From assembly GCA_013368325.1 (NCBI GenBank), contig JAACJK010000007.1:527565-591564 (forward strand): a DNA stretch of 64,000 nt. Direction: 5' to 3'. Numbering within the stretch: position 1 is the first letter of the stretch; each line of letters begins with the position of its first letter. This DNA comes from Ephemerocybe angulata (Eukaryota > Basidiomycota > Agaricomycetes > Agaricales > Psathyrellaceae). Both the position numbers and the translations under genes were made by a program. Positions 11,929 through 22,410 of the stretch are shown one piece after another. The notes below the pieces were generated by a model. The model saw only the letters and a list, made by a program, of their open reading frames with translations, was not told the DNA's origin and did not search any database.

Positions 11929-13118
11929 ATGCATTGGACGGCGCAATTCACCGCACCAGGGAAACCTGTTCAGCACGGCGAGATAGATCCATGGCTACAG
12001 GAAGAGAGCAGAGCTATCCCGAATTTCAGGCAAGCCCGTGCGACTCACCTCCTCCTTGAGCCTGGTGTTAATGATGGTGTAGCAATATCCGTCTTCGGGC
12101 GATAGGGCCAGAGCACTGGAACCCTGACGCTGGCTACTCCGCCTCGAGTGAGAGGGATTACTACCAAAGTCGCGAATGTCCGTGGCTGAGCCAGTAAGCG
12201 ATGCCCGAAACTTTCGTGGCCCATATTCCTGATTAAAAGACTCTTATTTAGACGCTTAAGAGCAATGCTCCTCCTAGAATCTCGTGGAGTTATGATTAAT
12301 CCTGCGAGAGCACATGTCAGCCAGACTGTGGCTCTCGATTCTGGCATCTTCACCTACTTCGCGGTACCTCCGGAGACAGCACCTCCCGTACACGACGGCG
12401 CTCTACGAACAGCTTGTTACTTTATCACTGGCGTAGTCGCCAAATCGTTACTCAGGCAGCCGAGCCGACGACTGAAGCCCTCGATTATTGACGAATCCGA
12501 CCACAGGATAATGTTGTGGGGCTTCAAGGGCGAATTTCAAAGAGCGGTCGCGTTCCTGGGGGCTGCGAGCCAGCACACCGACCTGGTGTTTGAATCATTC
12601 TTGGGCGAATGCCTCGTTTTCCAGACTCTTCCTGAAGGTACGCCTGTGCCTCATCTTCGTTGAAGTGGATCGTCTGAAGTAGGACAATCATCAGGCTATA
12701 CGCACCCTTTACCGGCCGCACCTTTGAGTCTCGGGCCTAAGCCGCACCACCAAAATGCTGAACTCTCTGATAACACGCAGCATCTTGCAACATATACCTT
12801 CCCAAATGCCCTGAGATACGAATCAGTTGGTAAGCTCGAACCTTCGCACCTGGGATCCGTTTTTGCCCTTTTTCCAAGCCTATAACTGACCTGTTGGATC
12901 GTCTAGTTCCAGTGTACGACGCTACGCAGTCATCGATGGAAGTGAATGCCGAGGTCTGGGAAAATGTAAACGCTCTACCCCTACATCTCGGTGAAGTCCC
13001 TGCGGAGGCTGTCGCCACGGTCGCGTACTCGGCCCGATTGATGGATTGTGCTTTCACAGTGCCTCCTTGTCGAAGAGTGCAGTTGTTCGTCCAATTCGTC
13101 GTGATTCACAAGATGTAA
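11929..13118 (+). CDS. Family A protein 2 (unknown function)
   Basis: Five exons, 11929-12029, 12083-12193, 12252-12637, 12695-12829 and 12907-13118, with phases 2-2-1-1, give about 314 residues without a stop. Exon 1 to 2 uses a GC donor in a strong context (TTCAG|GCAAGC), which restores the family phase where no GT works. Exon 3 carries D-S-G-x-F-T-Y-F-A-V-P-P, then A-C-Y-F-I-T-G, then W-G-F-K-G-E-F-Q-R-A-V-A-F-L-G-A. Exon 4 has Q-H-L-A, and exon 5 has VPVYDA, then LP....VP....ATVAYSA, with the C-terminus VQFVVIHKM. These match the genes at 7.7-9.0 and 16.3-17.5 kb position by position, although sequence identity looks low, indicating old duplication with retained constraint. No known domain seen. 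The two 5' exons are less certain than exons 3-5. Confidence 0.65.
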
Positions 13119-13342
13119 TACTCTTTTCTTCCGGTGTTTCCTCCAGTTTCCTCCAGCCTATACAATATTTGTCTTTGTTTACTTACACCGTCTTGAATAC
13201 TGGACGCCTGATGGCGGTGTAATGTGGCCTCAATCCTCCGCTCACCTCGACCCGTGCTTATGCTTCAAGGGCACTGCTTTGTAGGGATGTGTGGAGACGT
13301 ATAAGATGGTAAATATGATCGTGCATAGTGAAAGGTGTGTAA
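13119..13342. other. Intergenic, convergent
   Basis: A short stretch between the ends of two convergent genes. Nothing beyond T-rich 3' UTR-like sequence is visible. Confidence 0.5.
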
Positions 13343-14335
13343 CTAAAGAAGGTCTTGAGAAAGAGAGTCCGCCAGACGCTCCGTCCTTTTCTTGTACTTC
13401 GGCAGCTCGACCAACTCATCTCCGCATCTCTTTCCAGACATCGCCACCCAGCACACGTCTGGCGTTATACTCTTGATGTCTCCTTCGCCCCATGGATCAA
13501 AAGCCATGGTCAGCAAACCTCTGTTCGACTTTGTACGCCGATACCCTCGAGGGCAGGTCCTGCCAACGCCACATTCATGAGGACCAAGCGTATTGGCGAC
13601 GATCTCGTCGTCCCACGCCGAAACAATGGTGAATCCTCGCTTCTCCGCCTTCTTGACCCTCTCCTGAATGTCCTTCCTCTTCTCAAGCGGCTTTCCTACC
13701 AGTACGCCCACACCCCTCGACGTGAGCGACGGATACGCGCACGCGACGCCTGCCCAGGTGATCATGTTCATCGATAGAGTCGTGTAGAATTTGAAGATGA
13801 TTGAAAAGGGGTTGAAAAGAGTTGTGACGATGTTCATCTTCCTCCCCGCAATACTGTCCTCCATCCACTTTACGTCGTGGATTCCACGTCGGCGGTCTTC
13901 GTAAAATTCGGCATCGGTGGTGAGTGGATCACGGTCTATTTCCTTATAGTTGGTATTTGACGAAACCCAGGCTAGGAACCCGGCGGCTTCTGAGTGCCCG
14001 ACATAGAAGTCGATGTCGCTTGGCTCGAAGGGATTAGCGAATAATACGGCTAACGCACACGAGCCAGATATGATAGCCTGGTGCTCTTTCATCCCTTTCA
14101 TTGTCTTGTCGTAATCCAGTGCGAAGTGCGACATTATCCCTTTAACTCGGTAATTCATCCTTTTCTTGCACTCTTCACGGTTCTCCTTGCTCGTAACGCT
14201 GAAAGATACGAAGTCTTCAAACCCCATAGTGTCGATGCTTTCTGCTCTGAGCTCAGGCGGGAGGGTTCTCCAGTCGTGTGGATGAGCTGCAGGTCGAAAC
14301 CAGTTAAGCTTGTTCAGTGGTCTGTCCCTGTACAT
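13343..14335 (-). CDS. F-box-like / nucleotidyltransferase-fold protein
   Basis: A single exon of 330 codons. Residues 20-65 read like a fungal F-box (DWRTLPPELRAESIDTMGFE followed by a V-S-F-S-x-T-S-K stretch). Residues 87-115 contain ISGSCALAVLF and then DIDFYV, the G-S-x9-13-D-x-D arrangement of the minimal nucleotidyltransferase fold. An acidic third position is not obvious, so catalysis is uncertain. Known: Agaricomycetes carry many uncharacterised proteins with an F-box-like head and an NTase-like body. The C-terminal third is basic and contains a conserved-looking G-V-G-V-L-V-G-K stretch. The gene sits inside the family A/B cluster on the opposite strand and runs convergent to the gene ending at 13118. 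It has no intron, unlike its neighbours. Confidence 0.6.
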   Translation of the reverse strand: MYRDRPLNKLNWFRPAAHPHDWRTLPPELRAESIDTMGFEDFVSFSVTSKENREECKKRMNYRVKGIMSHFALDYDKTMKGMKEHQAIISGSCALAVLFANPFEPSDIDFYVGHSEAAGFLAWVSSNTNYKEIDRDPLTTDAEFYEDRRRGIHDVKWMEDSIAGRKMNIVTTLFNPFSIIFKFYTTLSMNMITWAGVACAYPSLTSRGVGVLVGKPLEKRKDIQERVKKAEKRGFTIVSAWDDEIVANTLGPHECGVGRTCPRGYRRTKSNRGLLTMAFDPWGEGDIKSITPDVCWVAMSGKRCGDELVELPKYKKRTERLADSLSQDLL

Positions 14336-14668
14336 TAAATGAGCCTCTTCATACCTATGTTACTTGTCATGTCTCGATTTCTCTGAACGATGGGGTGTAT
14401 CCTGCGCTGAAGGCTTCTACATATAACGGTGAAGTCAAACCGCTATTACTGTATTTCGAGTAACTAATAATTTCTCTCGCGTCCGTTAGCATCGTCTAGA
14501 CGGATCTCCGCGGCTTGGCCTCATAAATCACCGGGAGAAACCACGTCGCGGCATGGCCATATCCTTCGACAAGCATTTTCCGATCAATGCACGTCTTACT
14601 CTCAGGTCCATACTGTTTCACTGTAAATATCCTTTCCTGCCTCTTACCTTCGCCCACAGGTCCCCACC

Positions 14669-15439
14669 ATGTGCCTTCAACCCCCTTTGAACGATTTGAC
14701 ACAGTCCTTCGCCATGCCGAGTTCGGCTACCGTTTGGGGTGGCTACCCACTCTCCCTGAAGGACTACATGGAAACGATGGCCTTGCGCGCCTCCGCGGTC
14801 TGTGGAATTCTTCCACCTACCGATTCCTCATCCTTAGCGGTGTACGACTACAAACTCGAAGTAATTGCGGCCGCTGACTGGCTGGTGCCGGCTCATCGAC
14901 AAGTTCGCCTGTTCTACCCGGATGAAGAAGTGGAATTCTGGATTATGTTCGCCGAAATCATGTACCCATGGCTGCAGGTACCCTTCTTGAAAAATTGTCC
15001 AGACAACTATAGTGTGAGCCAAGTCTCTCGCGTCGCTTCCTGGGCAGTAGTCTGACGCCTCCACCAAAAGCGACTAGCTACACGCATCCGTGTGGGTAGC
15101 GTCCTAATTTCAGACTCTGATATTCCTGAAGAGAGGAGAAACATGAATTGGAGGGATGGAATGGATGTTCGTTTGCATAGAGAGAGAATGGTTAGTGACC
15201 ACCCCCTCCCATCCAATAAAAAGGCCTTTCTAACATTTCGGCAGCTCCAGTGCTGCGAATACGTGGAGAAAATGAGTCGCGATGTCGCCTGGCGGGTGTG
15301 GAGAAGCAACCTCAACAGGTTCCGCACAGCTATGGATCACCTCTTGTGGTGCCCGAGTCCACACGAAGGCGTACACGTGTGTCTATGCAAGATAGATTTC
15401 TCCCCGCATAGAAAGGAAAGTTGTTGCTGCCTCGTCTGA
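14669..15439 (+). CDS. Family B protein 2, C-terminal CaaX box CCCLV
   Basis: Exons 14669-15013, 15071-15190 and 15245-15439, introns of 57 and 54 nt, both phase 0; about 219 residues. The start ATG (CCCACCATG) aligns with that of the paralogue at 10787-11597 (both begin M-x-x-x-P-P-x-N). Shared motifs: M-A-L-R-A-S-A-V-C-G-I-L-P-P, AVYDYKLEV, a F-W...E...W-x-x-V-P-F block, M-N-W-R-D...L-H-R-E-R-M, then V-C-L-C-K and the terminal CCCLV. The second intron has a CTAAC branch site. The pair differ at most positions, but the three-residue-spaced cysteines and the CaaX end are kept, pointing to selection on membrane anchoring. An extra upstream frame (14550-14630) resembles the F-T-V-P motif of family A and could be a further 5' exon; I did not include it. 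Confidence 0.7.
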
Positions 15440-16337
15440 AGCCCAATGTGCACTACCTTTCAGCGTAATCCTATTTCGTCTTTCACGCCTCGTGTCCACT
15501 CGACAATCTTAATACACCCGTAAGACCTACAAAACCTGCGTTTCGACACCACTTATGATATTCCTTCCAGCATACCTTTACTAGTTACACGACTTCATAT
15601 GGCGTCTTTCGCTACTCACTGCAAGTCTGGCATTCAGGCGAGGTAGCAGAGCTCCAACGTCACGCGCTTCGATTTCTGTTTCGACCTGCTCCCGGAGACG
15701 CATCGTATGTGCACCGTAGTTGACCAATAGACACCACTTACAGTCGTCCTCAGCTTCTCTTGTAACCTCGAAGCCCAGAATACGCGAATCGGCACGGGAA
15801 CAGCCGAGGACGTCTGGTGAGCCATTCATCTCTTCCACCATCTGCGAGAGACGTCAGACTCAACCAAAGTTGCGAAACGCCGCCTCGTAATCATCCAGAA
15901 AGACGTTACATGCGGATCATGCCGTTTCGGTTTCAATCTCGTGTCTCTCCCCTTATACTGATAATAATTTCGGTCCGAAGACCACCGTTCGCGACCCCCG
16001 AACTCCCTAGATCTGCGGGATGAATGGCGCCTTCTCAATCGCTGGAACTTATCATCACCTTCCACCCTCCTTTCGGCCTGTAGGTCAGAAGGCCCCTTGT
16101 TCCTGTAAGGAGGGCACGCGGATGAACCCAACTCGAGTGCAATTTGGAAGACACGGAAGTGAAGGAAGGAAGGTGAACGAGCGACGTATGTTCAGTCTCG
16201 GCTTCTGACTTCCGTCAACCTTGAGCTGACAGACTTAAGAATATCCAGGCCACGTCTCTCAAGTGCGATCGCCCACCTTAAATAAACGCACCTCATTTAC
16301 CTCCTCCATCGCCAACAATTACATCCTCAGCCTTACA
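15440..16337. other. Intergenic region
   Basis: About 0.9 kb between the family B gene and the next family A gene. It holds short frames on both strands (for example a minus-strand frame at 15581-15841) without splice-consistent extension. An in-frame ATG at 16263 upstream of the chosen family A start is noted as an alternative start. Confidence 0.4.
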
Positions 16338-17534
16338 ATGGCCCATACCTACTACGAAACAGTCGACGATGCCTTGGGCGATATCAACGGCGTGCCTGCG
16401 CCTAGTTCTACGGGTCCCACAGGCACCAGTAATGGGTACCAAGACAGGTGGCTCGACAAAACGTATATGCAGAGACCTGCTCTGGGGTTAGTCATCCAGC
16501 AGCTCCACGTTGCCACTAGGCTCTTTCCCTTCATCCCTCCTCTGACCTCGTAACTTCGCAGTCAAGTCAATCTCTATGGCATTACCAATCCCCCCGGGAG
16601 CGTCATAGGCCCTATGCTCCCCTCATCAGCTTGCTTTTACTTCAGGTTCAGGGCTGATTTGGAAAACATCGTCCAGTAAGCTCGTTCCATCTGTTTGCAA
16701 GCTAATGCTCATTACCTCCAGTCGCGTTTACGAGATCGCAACGTTTACTAGTTACGACGTGTTCTACAATGGGGCCCTGGCCAGCCCCATGGATATGCAT
16801 GCCTTCGTGTCTGGAGAGACGATTTATTTCACAGTTCCTCCATATCTCGCGGCGCCGAACCCGGCTGGCTACCCTCGCATGGGCGTCTTCCTGATGAGCG
16901 GGATGTCAATCGCCTGCAACCTCGTGGAGCCTTGTACCACGACTATCGACGAAAAAGCTCTCATGGATCGTCGCCTGACAATAGTACCTTTCGATTTTGA
17001 ATATCAACGCGTAATAAGGTACTTGGCGACTGTCTCGGGAAAGAGAAGCCTCGTATACCAGTTTCCTCGGGGAATGGTACCCTTCAGCTCTAGGCTCCAG
17101 TGTAGGTCCCTTCCTGCATCTACCTCGGCTAACTTCGCACTCACGTCTTCCTTTCTTTCCTACTGGCGTATGCAGCTGCTACCCCGGATTCGACGTCAGA
17201 CCTCGTTGCCCAAAAGCACATTGTCGAATATAATGATTTCCCTGCATCTTTGGGGTTTAACGATCCTAGTAAGCCGTTACCTCTTAGCAAGTCCTTCAAC
17301 TAACGCGCATATAACGTAGTCCCCATCTACGATGCTCGCGAGAGCGAAGCCCCGTTCAATGAAGACTTTTTCGCCTCGTTTCGTCACCTTCCCAAGTATT
17401 CTGGCGACCTCCCAATTAACTCCCTTGTCACCGTGGCCTTTACGGCAAGTATTTGGCCCTTGAAGCTATCCTGCGGCAGAATCCTCGATGTGGCCGATTT
17501 TCATGTTCAATTCGTGATATTACATGCGTTGTAG
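16338..17534 (+). CDS. Family A protein 3 (unknown function)
   Basis: The clearest member of the family. Exons are 16338-16486, 16562-16675, 16722-17101, 17176-17268 and 17320-17534, all GT-AG, phases 2-2-1-1, total 316 residues. The start (TTACAATGGCC) has good context. Exon 3 carries SGETIYFTVPPYL, then GVFLMSGMSIAC, then DRRLTIVPFDFEYQRVIRYL; exon 4 has KHIVEYNDFP; exon 5 has IPIYDAR, then LP....GDLP...LVTVAFTA, ending VQFVILHAL. No signal peptide, transmembrane helix or known domain seen; the alternation of hydrophobic residues suggests a beta-rich fold (inference). The coding part of its last exon and the 3' flank are duplicated almost perfectly at 23.7 kb, so that tract moved recently. 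Confidence 0.75.
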
Positions 17535-17654
17535 GGGCCTTTGTTGCGTCAGCTCACTCTTCTTACACTGTTACACTTCTCCTTCTTGGTGGACCAGTCC
17601 TACATTGGTCGCTGCTCCATTCCTTCGTCGAGCGCACTGCGGTATATACGCTAA
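17418..17654 (+). repeat. Segmental duplication, copy at 17.4 kb
   Basis: From 'aactcccttgtcaccgtgg' this tract is almost identical to 23691-24024. It covers the 3' part of the last exon of the family A gene, its stop and the 3' flank. Relative to the 23.7-kb copy it lacks about 100 bases between 'ggtcgctgctc' and 'cattccttcgtcgagcgc'. Confidence 0.9.
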
Positions 17655-18491
17655 TGATCACGGGGCCAGGATTGGGATTTAGAACGCATGTAGCATGTAA
17701 ATTAAACATCGTACAATCGTACTCTTCGACCGGACAGAATTCGACAGGCCTTCAGAGCCTCTCTGAAGGAAGCTGACGGTGGGATGTGGTTACCCGTTTG
17801 GTGCGATGCCATGGCGGACATGAGAAGGCGCTACGAAAAGTCCGAATCAGAAAATCCGCGCTTTCCACATTCTGAACACCCACCATGCCTTCGTCGGAGA
17901 CTGCTGGTCGTTCTTGGACGGGCGCTTATCTTTTGGCGCAGTCTTTTGGCGCGGTAGACGTAACGGTGGAATAATAAGTGCTGAACTTCAATCCAGTTCT
18001 TGAACTTTTCGCGGAGTAGTGTGGATTCCGCTCCAATACGAAGCGTAAACCAGACTTAAGAGATAATTCGCGTTGCGCATAAATGGCTCACACATTCATA
18101 GAGCCATCCTGTTCATGCATACGGAGCTCACAGCGGCGATGACCAATTCTGGTTGACCCATCAACGAATAATGCCGACCAGTCACCGATCACTGGCGTGA
18201 AGCAGACGGTTGTCCTTTTCCCTTACTTATCCACACGCGACCGGATAGTTATTGAAGAAATAAAAAGTGGTCGTACCGGTACTTGAACCGCCGAGCTCTT
18301 GGATCTTGACGTGACTTGAAAGTCACGTAAAAGTCACGACGCCATCCAACCGCCCTGGGCAAAACATACCCTTTTAGGCCTGCGAGAAATACTACGTCAT
18401 CAGCGGCTAAGGACGAATTCGCCTCCCTCTCCTTTCTTTTTGTGTTATCGCCCACAAAGTCTACTTGCCGTACTTCCGACGTGAGCACCTC
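17655..18491. other. Intergenic region with a tRNA-like patch
   Basis: No gene model could be supported. At 18262-18355 the minus strand shows a B-box-like string (GGTTCAAGTAC) followed closely by T5, resembling a pol III unit, but no cloverleaf could be drawn. It might be a degraded tRNA or SINE. Confidence 0.35.
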
Positions 18492-19929
18492 ATGGCCTCA
18501 AGCGACGACAAAGTACCGCCTGTTCGTCAAGTGGGTAAGTTACGGAGTATGCGTGTCATATATATGTCGTTTTCTGATATTTGAGTTGCGTCACAGGGCA
18601 ATTTCAAGTGCTATTCGAACTGGACGTTGCGCAGGCTAAGACGCTAAGGGTAACTATGTTTCTTGGCTGGTCGCGTGTGTATACGGCTCGCTGCAGAGCG
18701 CTGACTGCAATATCCGTCTAGCGCGCCGTTGAAAAACTATGTGATGCGCACCTGAATATCAAGTACACCGCGATGGCTTCAGTAAACAAGAAAGTATTCC
18801 CCATTGTCATAGAAAAGGTGAAGTGCCATCCTCGTGAACCCTGAGCGTAACATTAACCGACCTTCCGCAGGCTATGAAGCTCGAAAACGTCGATGAAAAT
18901 AGCGTCGTCCAGAGGGAGTTTCTGATTGTATGGATGAGGGATTATCATTCTCGTGTCAAAAGAAATATTACCAAGCCCCACGACTCGTCGAAGGAGATAA
19001 CGCCGGTGGGACCAGACCGCGCGCGAGAACCCGACGACGACGATGCCACCCAAACCCTAGCGGGGACGTCTTCCAAACGTGGCCCTACTACAAGGGCCGC
19101 TGCGAGGGGAGGTCTCTCGTTGAAGGAGCCCAAGATCTCTCCAAAACCGACTACTATCAGTAGCGACTCAGATACGAGCGACTCAGATACGAGCGACTCA
19201 GATACGAGCGACTCAAATACGGAGAAGGTTCTAACCCTCAGGATGCCCAAGATCCTTCCCAGATCGACGACCTCGAACAGAATTTCGAAGAGGAAGTCGA
19301 GCGATGAACGGTCATCAGGCGAAGAGGACCTTGAAGGAAGTCGGACTAGCAAGAGGCGGAAAGTTGAAGGGGGAAGCGGAAGGAAGAGTCTCACAGCAAG
19401 TGTCGTTGGAAATGCCCATGTCACCCAGCATGGAGAGCAGAGCATGCAGGTTTCGACGCCCGCAGGTAGCGCGACTTCGCGACAACTCGACGAGTATGGA
19501 CCACCGGAAGATAGAAGGATGTCACCATCTGGAGGGCCGTCGAGTCGGTGGCAGATTTCGTGGCGCGAGGGTATCCCCGTGCACACGCAACGTTGCGAGG
19601 GGTGTCAAGCCATCCTCAAACACCAGGCAGAGATGACTCCAGGTGAATGGAAATTTGTGCAGGGCGAGATGGAGGAGAGGTGGAACGACGACACCGTCGA
19701 ACGCGAGCTGCGAAAAGATCTCTACGAGAAGGATATTCTCATCGCGAGCTTGCAGGAGAAGATCGACCACAGCCGTGAAACCTTGGCCAAGTTCAGGGAC
19801 CAGGTACGCCAGCTGCAGAACGAGCTCGATTTGAGGCGAAATGGCAAGAGCGAATTTGGTTCGCCGCTGTACGTTCCGTCGAGCCCCGACGGCAGGCGAG
19901 AGGATCGACTTGACGATGCTCAGCTCTGA
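18492..19929 (+). CDS. Nuclear-type coiled-coil protein, unknown
   Basis: Four exons, 18492-18534, 18597-18649, 18722-18817 and 18871-19929, join in frame (416 residues). The N-terminal 100 residues are a compact conserved-looking segment spread over the first three exons and the start of the fourth (KVFPIVIEK, VVQREFLIVWMRDYHSR). The middle is acidic and serine rich, with a tandem D-S-D-T-S repeat (four 15-base units at about 19167-19213) and basic clusters (TSKRRK) that could be nuclear localisation signals. A C-E-G-C pair follows, and the last 90 residues form a heptad-like coiled coil (LQEKIDHSRETLAKFRDQV). The layout suggests a DNA- or chromatin-associated protein; this is inference. I do not recognise the family. 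Confidence 0.7.
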
Positions 19930-20879
19930 CCACATCCACACTCCCAAATTCCTCACCTCCTTCCGACATCATACGTTCCCGTTCCCCTCGCCAACGTCAA
20001 CGAGCACTTCGGCCTGACCAACTGCCCAAGGCCAGCAGTGTGGGCCGAGCCTGCTCAGAGGAGAATGAGATTAGACCCCTCTCCCCCTCTCCCGCATACG
20101 CAGCGCCGGTCACTCTACTTACCTTTGTCTTGCAGATATTCTATTGTACCATTTATTCTTACGTCACCTGGACTTCGTTTTCGTCTCTTCGGCTCGTCGT
20201 CACATCGTTTCTTTTGTCCGTCGTACCTCTCCTTCTGAACTCTTGCATTTCTTGTCTGGGTGTATTTTCCCGCATTTACTAACATGTACTATTCGAACGA
20301 TTGTAATGGACCCCATGCCCCTCTGCGTGATATACGATTACTGATTTCAGGAAACGAACCTACAAAGAGAATGTTTACAAGAAACCGAATCTAGGAGTAC
20401 ACAGATGGGAAAGCGATGTGGGTATGAACGGTTGAGGACGGTTTGCAGGACGAAAGTCATAAGGGCGACCTTTCGATGTATTGCCTGCGTTGAATGCTAG
20501 CAAGTTAGCACGGGTTCGAAGAGACATATGAACTCACATCCTCATGCTTGTTCTTCAAGCTAGGGCCTCTGCCTTCCTGACCATAGTAACAATGATAGTC
20601 TGGAGAAGTCAAAGTAGATAAGTGCGGTTCTATAAAGGTCCCACGGATTTGACCGTGGTCGTGAAAAGGGTTTGATCTGTACAGTCTGCCTAAAACCACC
20701 ACTATCGTCACCGCCGTGACGTCTACCTGGATGAAAACTGAACGCACCGCGGGCGCTATCAGGACAGCTGGCAGGAAGGTGCTTCGAGCACCTTGAGGTG
20801 CGTAAGGGTATGTTGATCAATGGTGGTTAAACGAGTCAGATTCGGCGACGCCCCGGATCGGAGGAATGAAAGGTGAGTT

Positions 20880-21190
20880 TCAGTTATCCATGGCCGAGCC
20901 GTACGGTTTACCGACGTGACCTGCGACTGCCAGAGAGTCGATAGGATCCGACACGCCTACGCCAACAACGCCTATGGAGCTGCGTTGCGACAGCGCGCAT
21001 GGATGGGCTGGGTGATGAGGATCGATGGGTACGATCATATCGAAAGCCCAGCACTCGTTGAGTTCTACCCATTCTGATTGCTTCAGGACCGACTCGTTCA
21101 ACGAACTCGACTGCGCCTTCGGGACGTACGACGACCTCCACGGACTTGTTCCAACAGGTTCCAATTCGCGAACTATTGGAGCCGAGAGCT
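20880..21190 (-). other. Coding-like exon, unknown
   Basis: A minus-strand open stretch after an acceptor (cgcctaatcag) encodes about 100 residues with protein-like composition (ELEPVGTSPWRSS, then SVLKQSEWVELNE) and ends in TGA. It lies just downstream of the small gene at 21256-21668, but phase does not join the two. A separate gene end or a frame-damaged exon is possible. Confidence 0.3.
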
Positions 21191-21255
21191 GATTAGGCGC
21201 CGGTTGTCTTGTGTCTAAAGGTTGCACCTACACCTCACCTCGATCGCTGGCTGTC

Positions 21256-21668
21256 TCACTTTGGGTGAAGACTATCCAGGAACAGCTTGTATAGCGACTT
21301 CCAATCCTTCATCACGTTGGGAGTGACGAATAGCTTGTCTCCCTCCACCCTGAGGCGGGACAGCATACTGGTAAAGTTGAGTAGATAACAAGGGAGCTTT
21401 TTTGCCAAAGCATGGCCCCAGCCCTACAGAATCACAGTCAATGGTTTCGTTCACATTTGGGAAGACGATGTACCTGTATAATGCAACCCAAGCCTGTATC
21501 CAGTGGTCTGTTGTTCTGAAACGTTGAACCCACAATTGTGATCTGTTTCGCAACTTTCTTGCTCGCCCGAGACGTCTCTGAGTTGGTAAGATAGGTTTCG
21601 GAATTAGGAGTTGGTAAGGAGGAGCTGGGGGTAAATGAGGCGGTAATGGAAGAGGCAAATGAAGCCAT
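21256..21668 (-). CDS. Small two-exon protein, unknown
   Basis: Exons 21668-21474 and 21423-21256 join in phase 0 across a 50-nt GT-AG intron (about 120 residues). The N-terminal half is rich in Ser and Thr. The C-terminal half is compact (GHALAKKLPCYLLNFT, then RVEGDKLFVTPNVMKDW). The frame stays open upstream to a possible earlier methionine in a hydrophobic stretch (MIIYIFCLLC), which could be a signal peptide if that start is used. No known family recognised. Confidence 0.4.
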
Positions 21669-22410
21669 AGTGGAAGTGGATGGGACGGAAGTGAAGGTAG
21701 ATGGGGTAGGGACGGAGATCGACGAGCAGACGGCCCGCGCACACCGGGCGCTTAATTTGGCGCTGTCGCATAGCAAACAAAATATATAAATAATCATTGC
21801 GCTAGCCGGGCGCACCTGGACACCGGTCTATGCAGGTATTTGACAGAGACTTTGACGTGGGCATAGACAGATGTCTACAGCGCAGATATAAATTCAAATA
21901 ATCGAAGCACTTACGCCTGGGCATTCTACGGGCTGTGGTCGTGTTGCCGTCGGCAAGTCGTGTGAAGATTATTTAATACTTTCACAGCTACCGGTTCGCG
22001 TCGCGACGCGCCTAGTAGTAATGAGGTTTGATTTCAAGTTGACCACGACCACGACAGACAAAACGCCGACAACGGGTACCACGGAAAAGAGAATAGGGAC
22101 CGCAGATATCAATAATCGCGACATGTGTGCATCATTCTCAGCTTGGGATTACGCTGGCGACGACGAGGTACGATAAGTTCAACTTGTGACTCGTGTATGC
22201 GACAAGTACCGAACAGGTGTAGATGGAAGCCATTCTCCGATTCACGGCAAGAGTCACACAGTTCACGAGCACGGCAAATAACAGGCCTACGAGAGACACC
22301 GAGACAGGTATACCCCTCCCACATGCAATAGAGACTTAGCAACCTGAGCCCGACGATCTTTAGAACCAGGACCTCAGCAGTATAATGGGTCGCAGGAATC
22401 TCCTGTTCCC

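Noticed and set aside
18945..19586. 213-codon minus-strand frame
   Set aside because: Antisense shadow of the repeat-containing exon of the coiled-coil gene.
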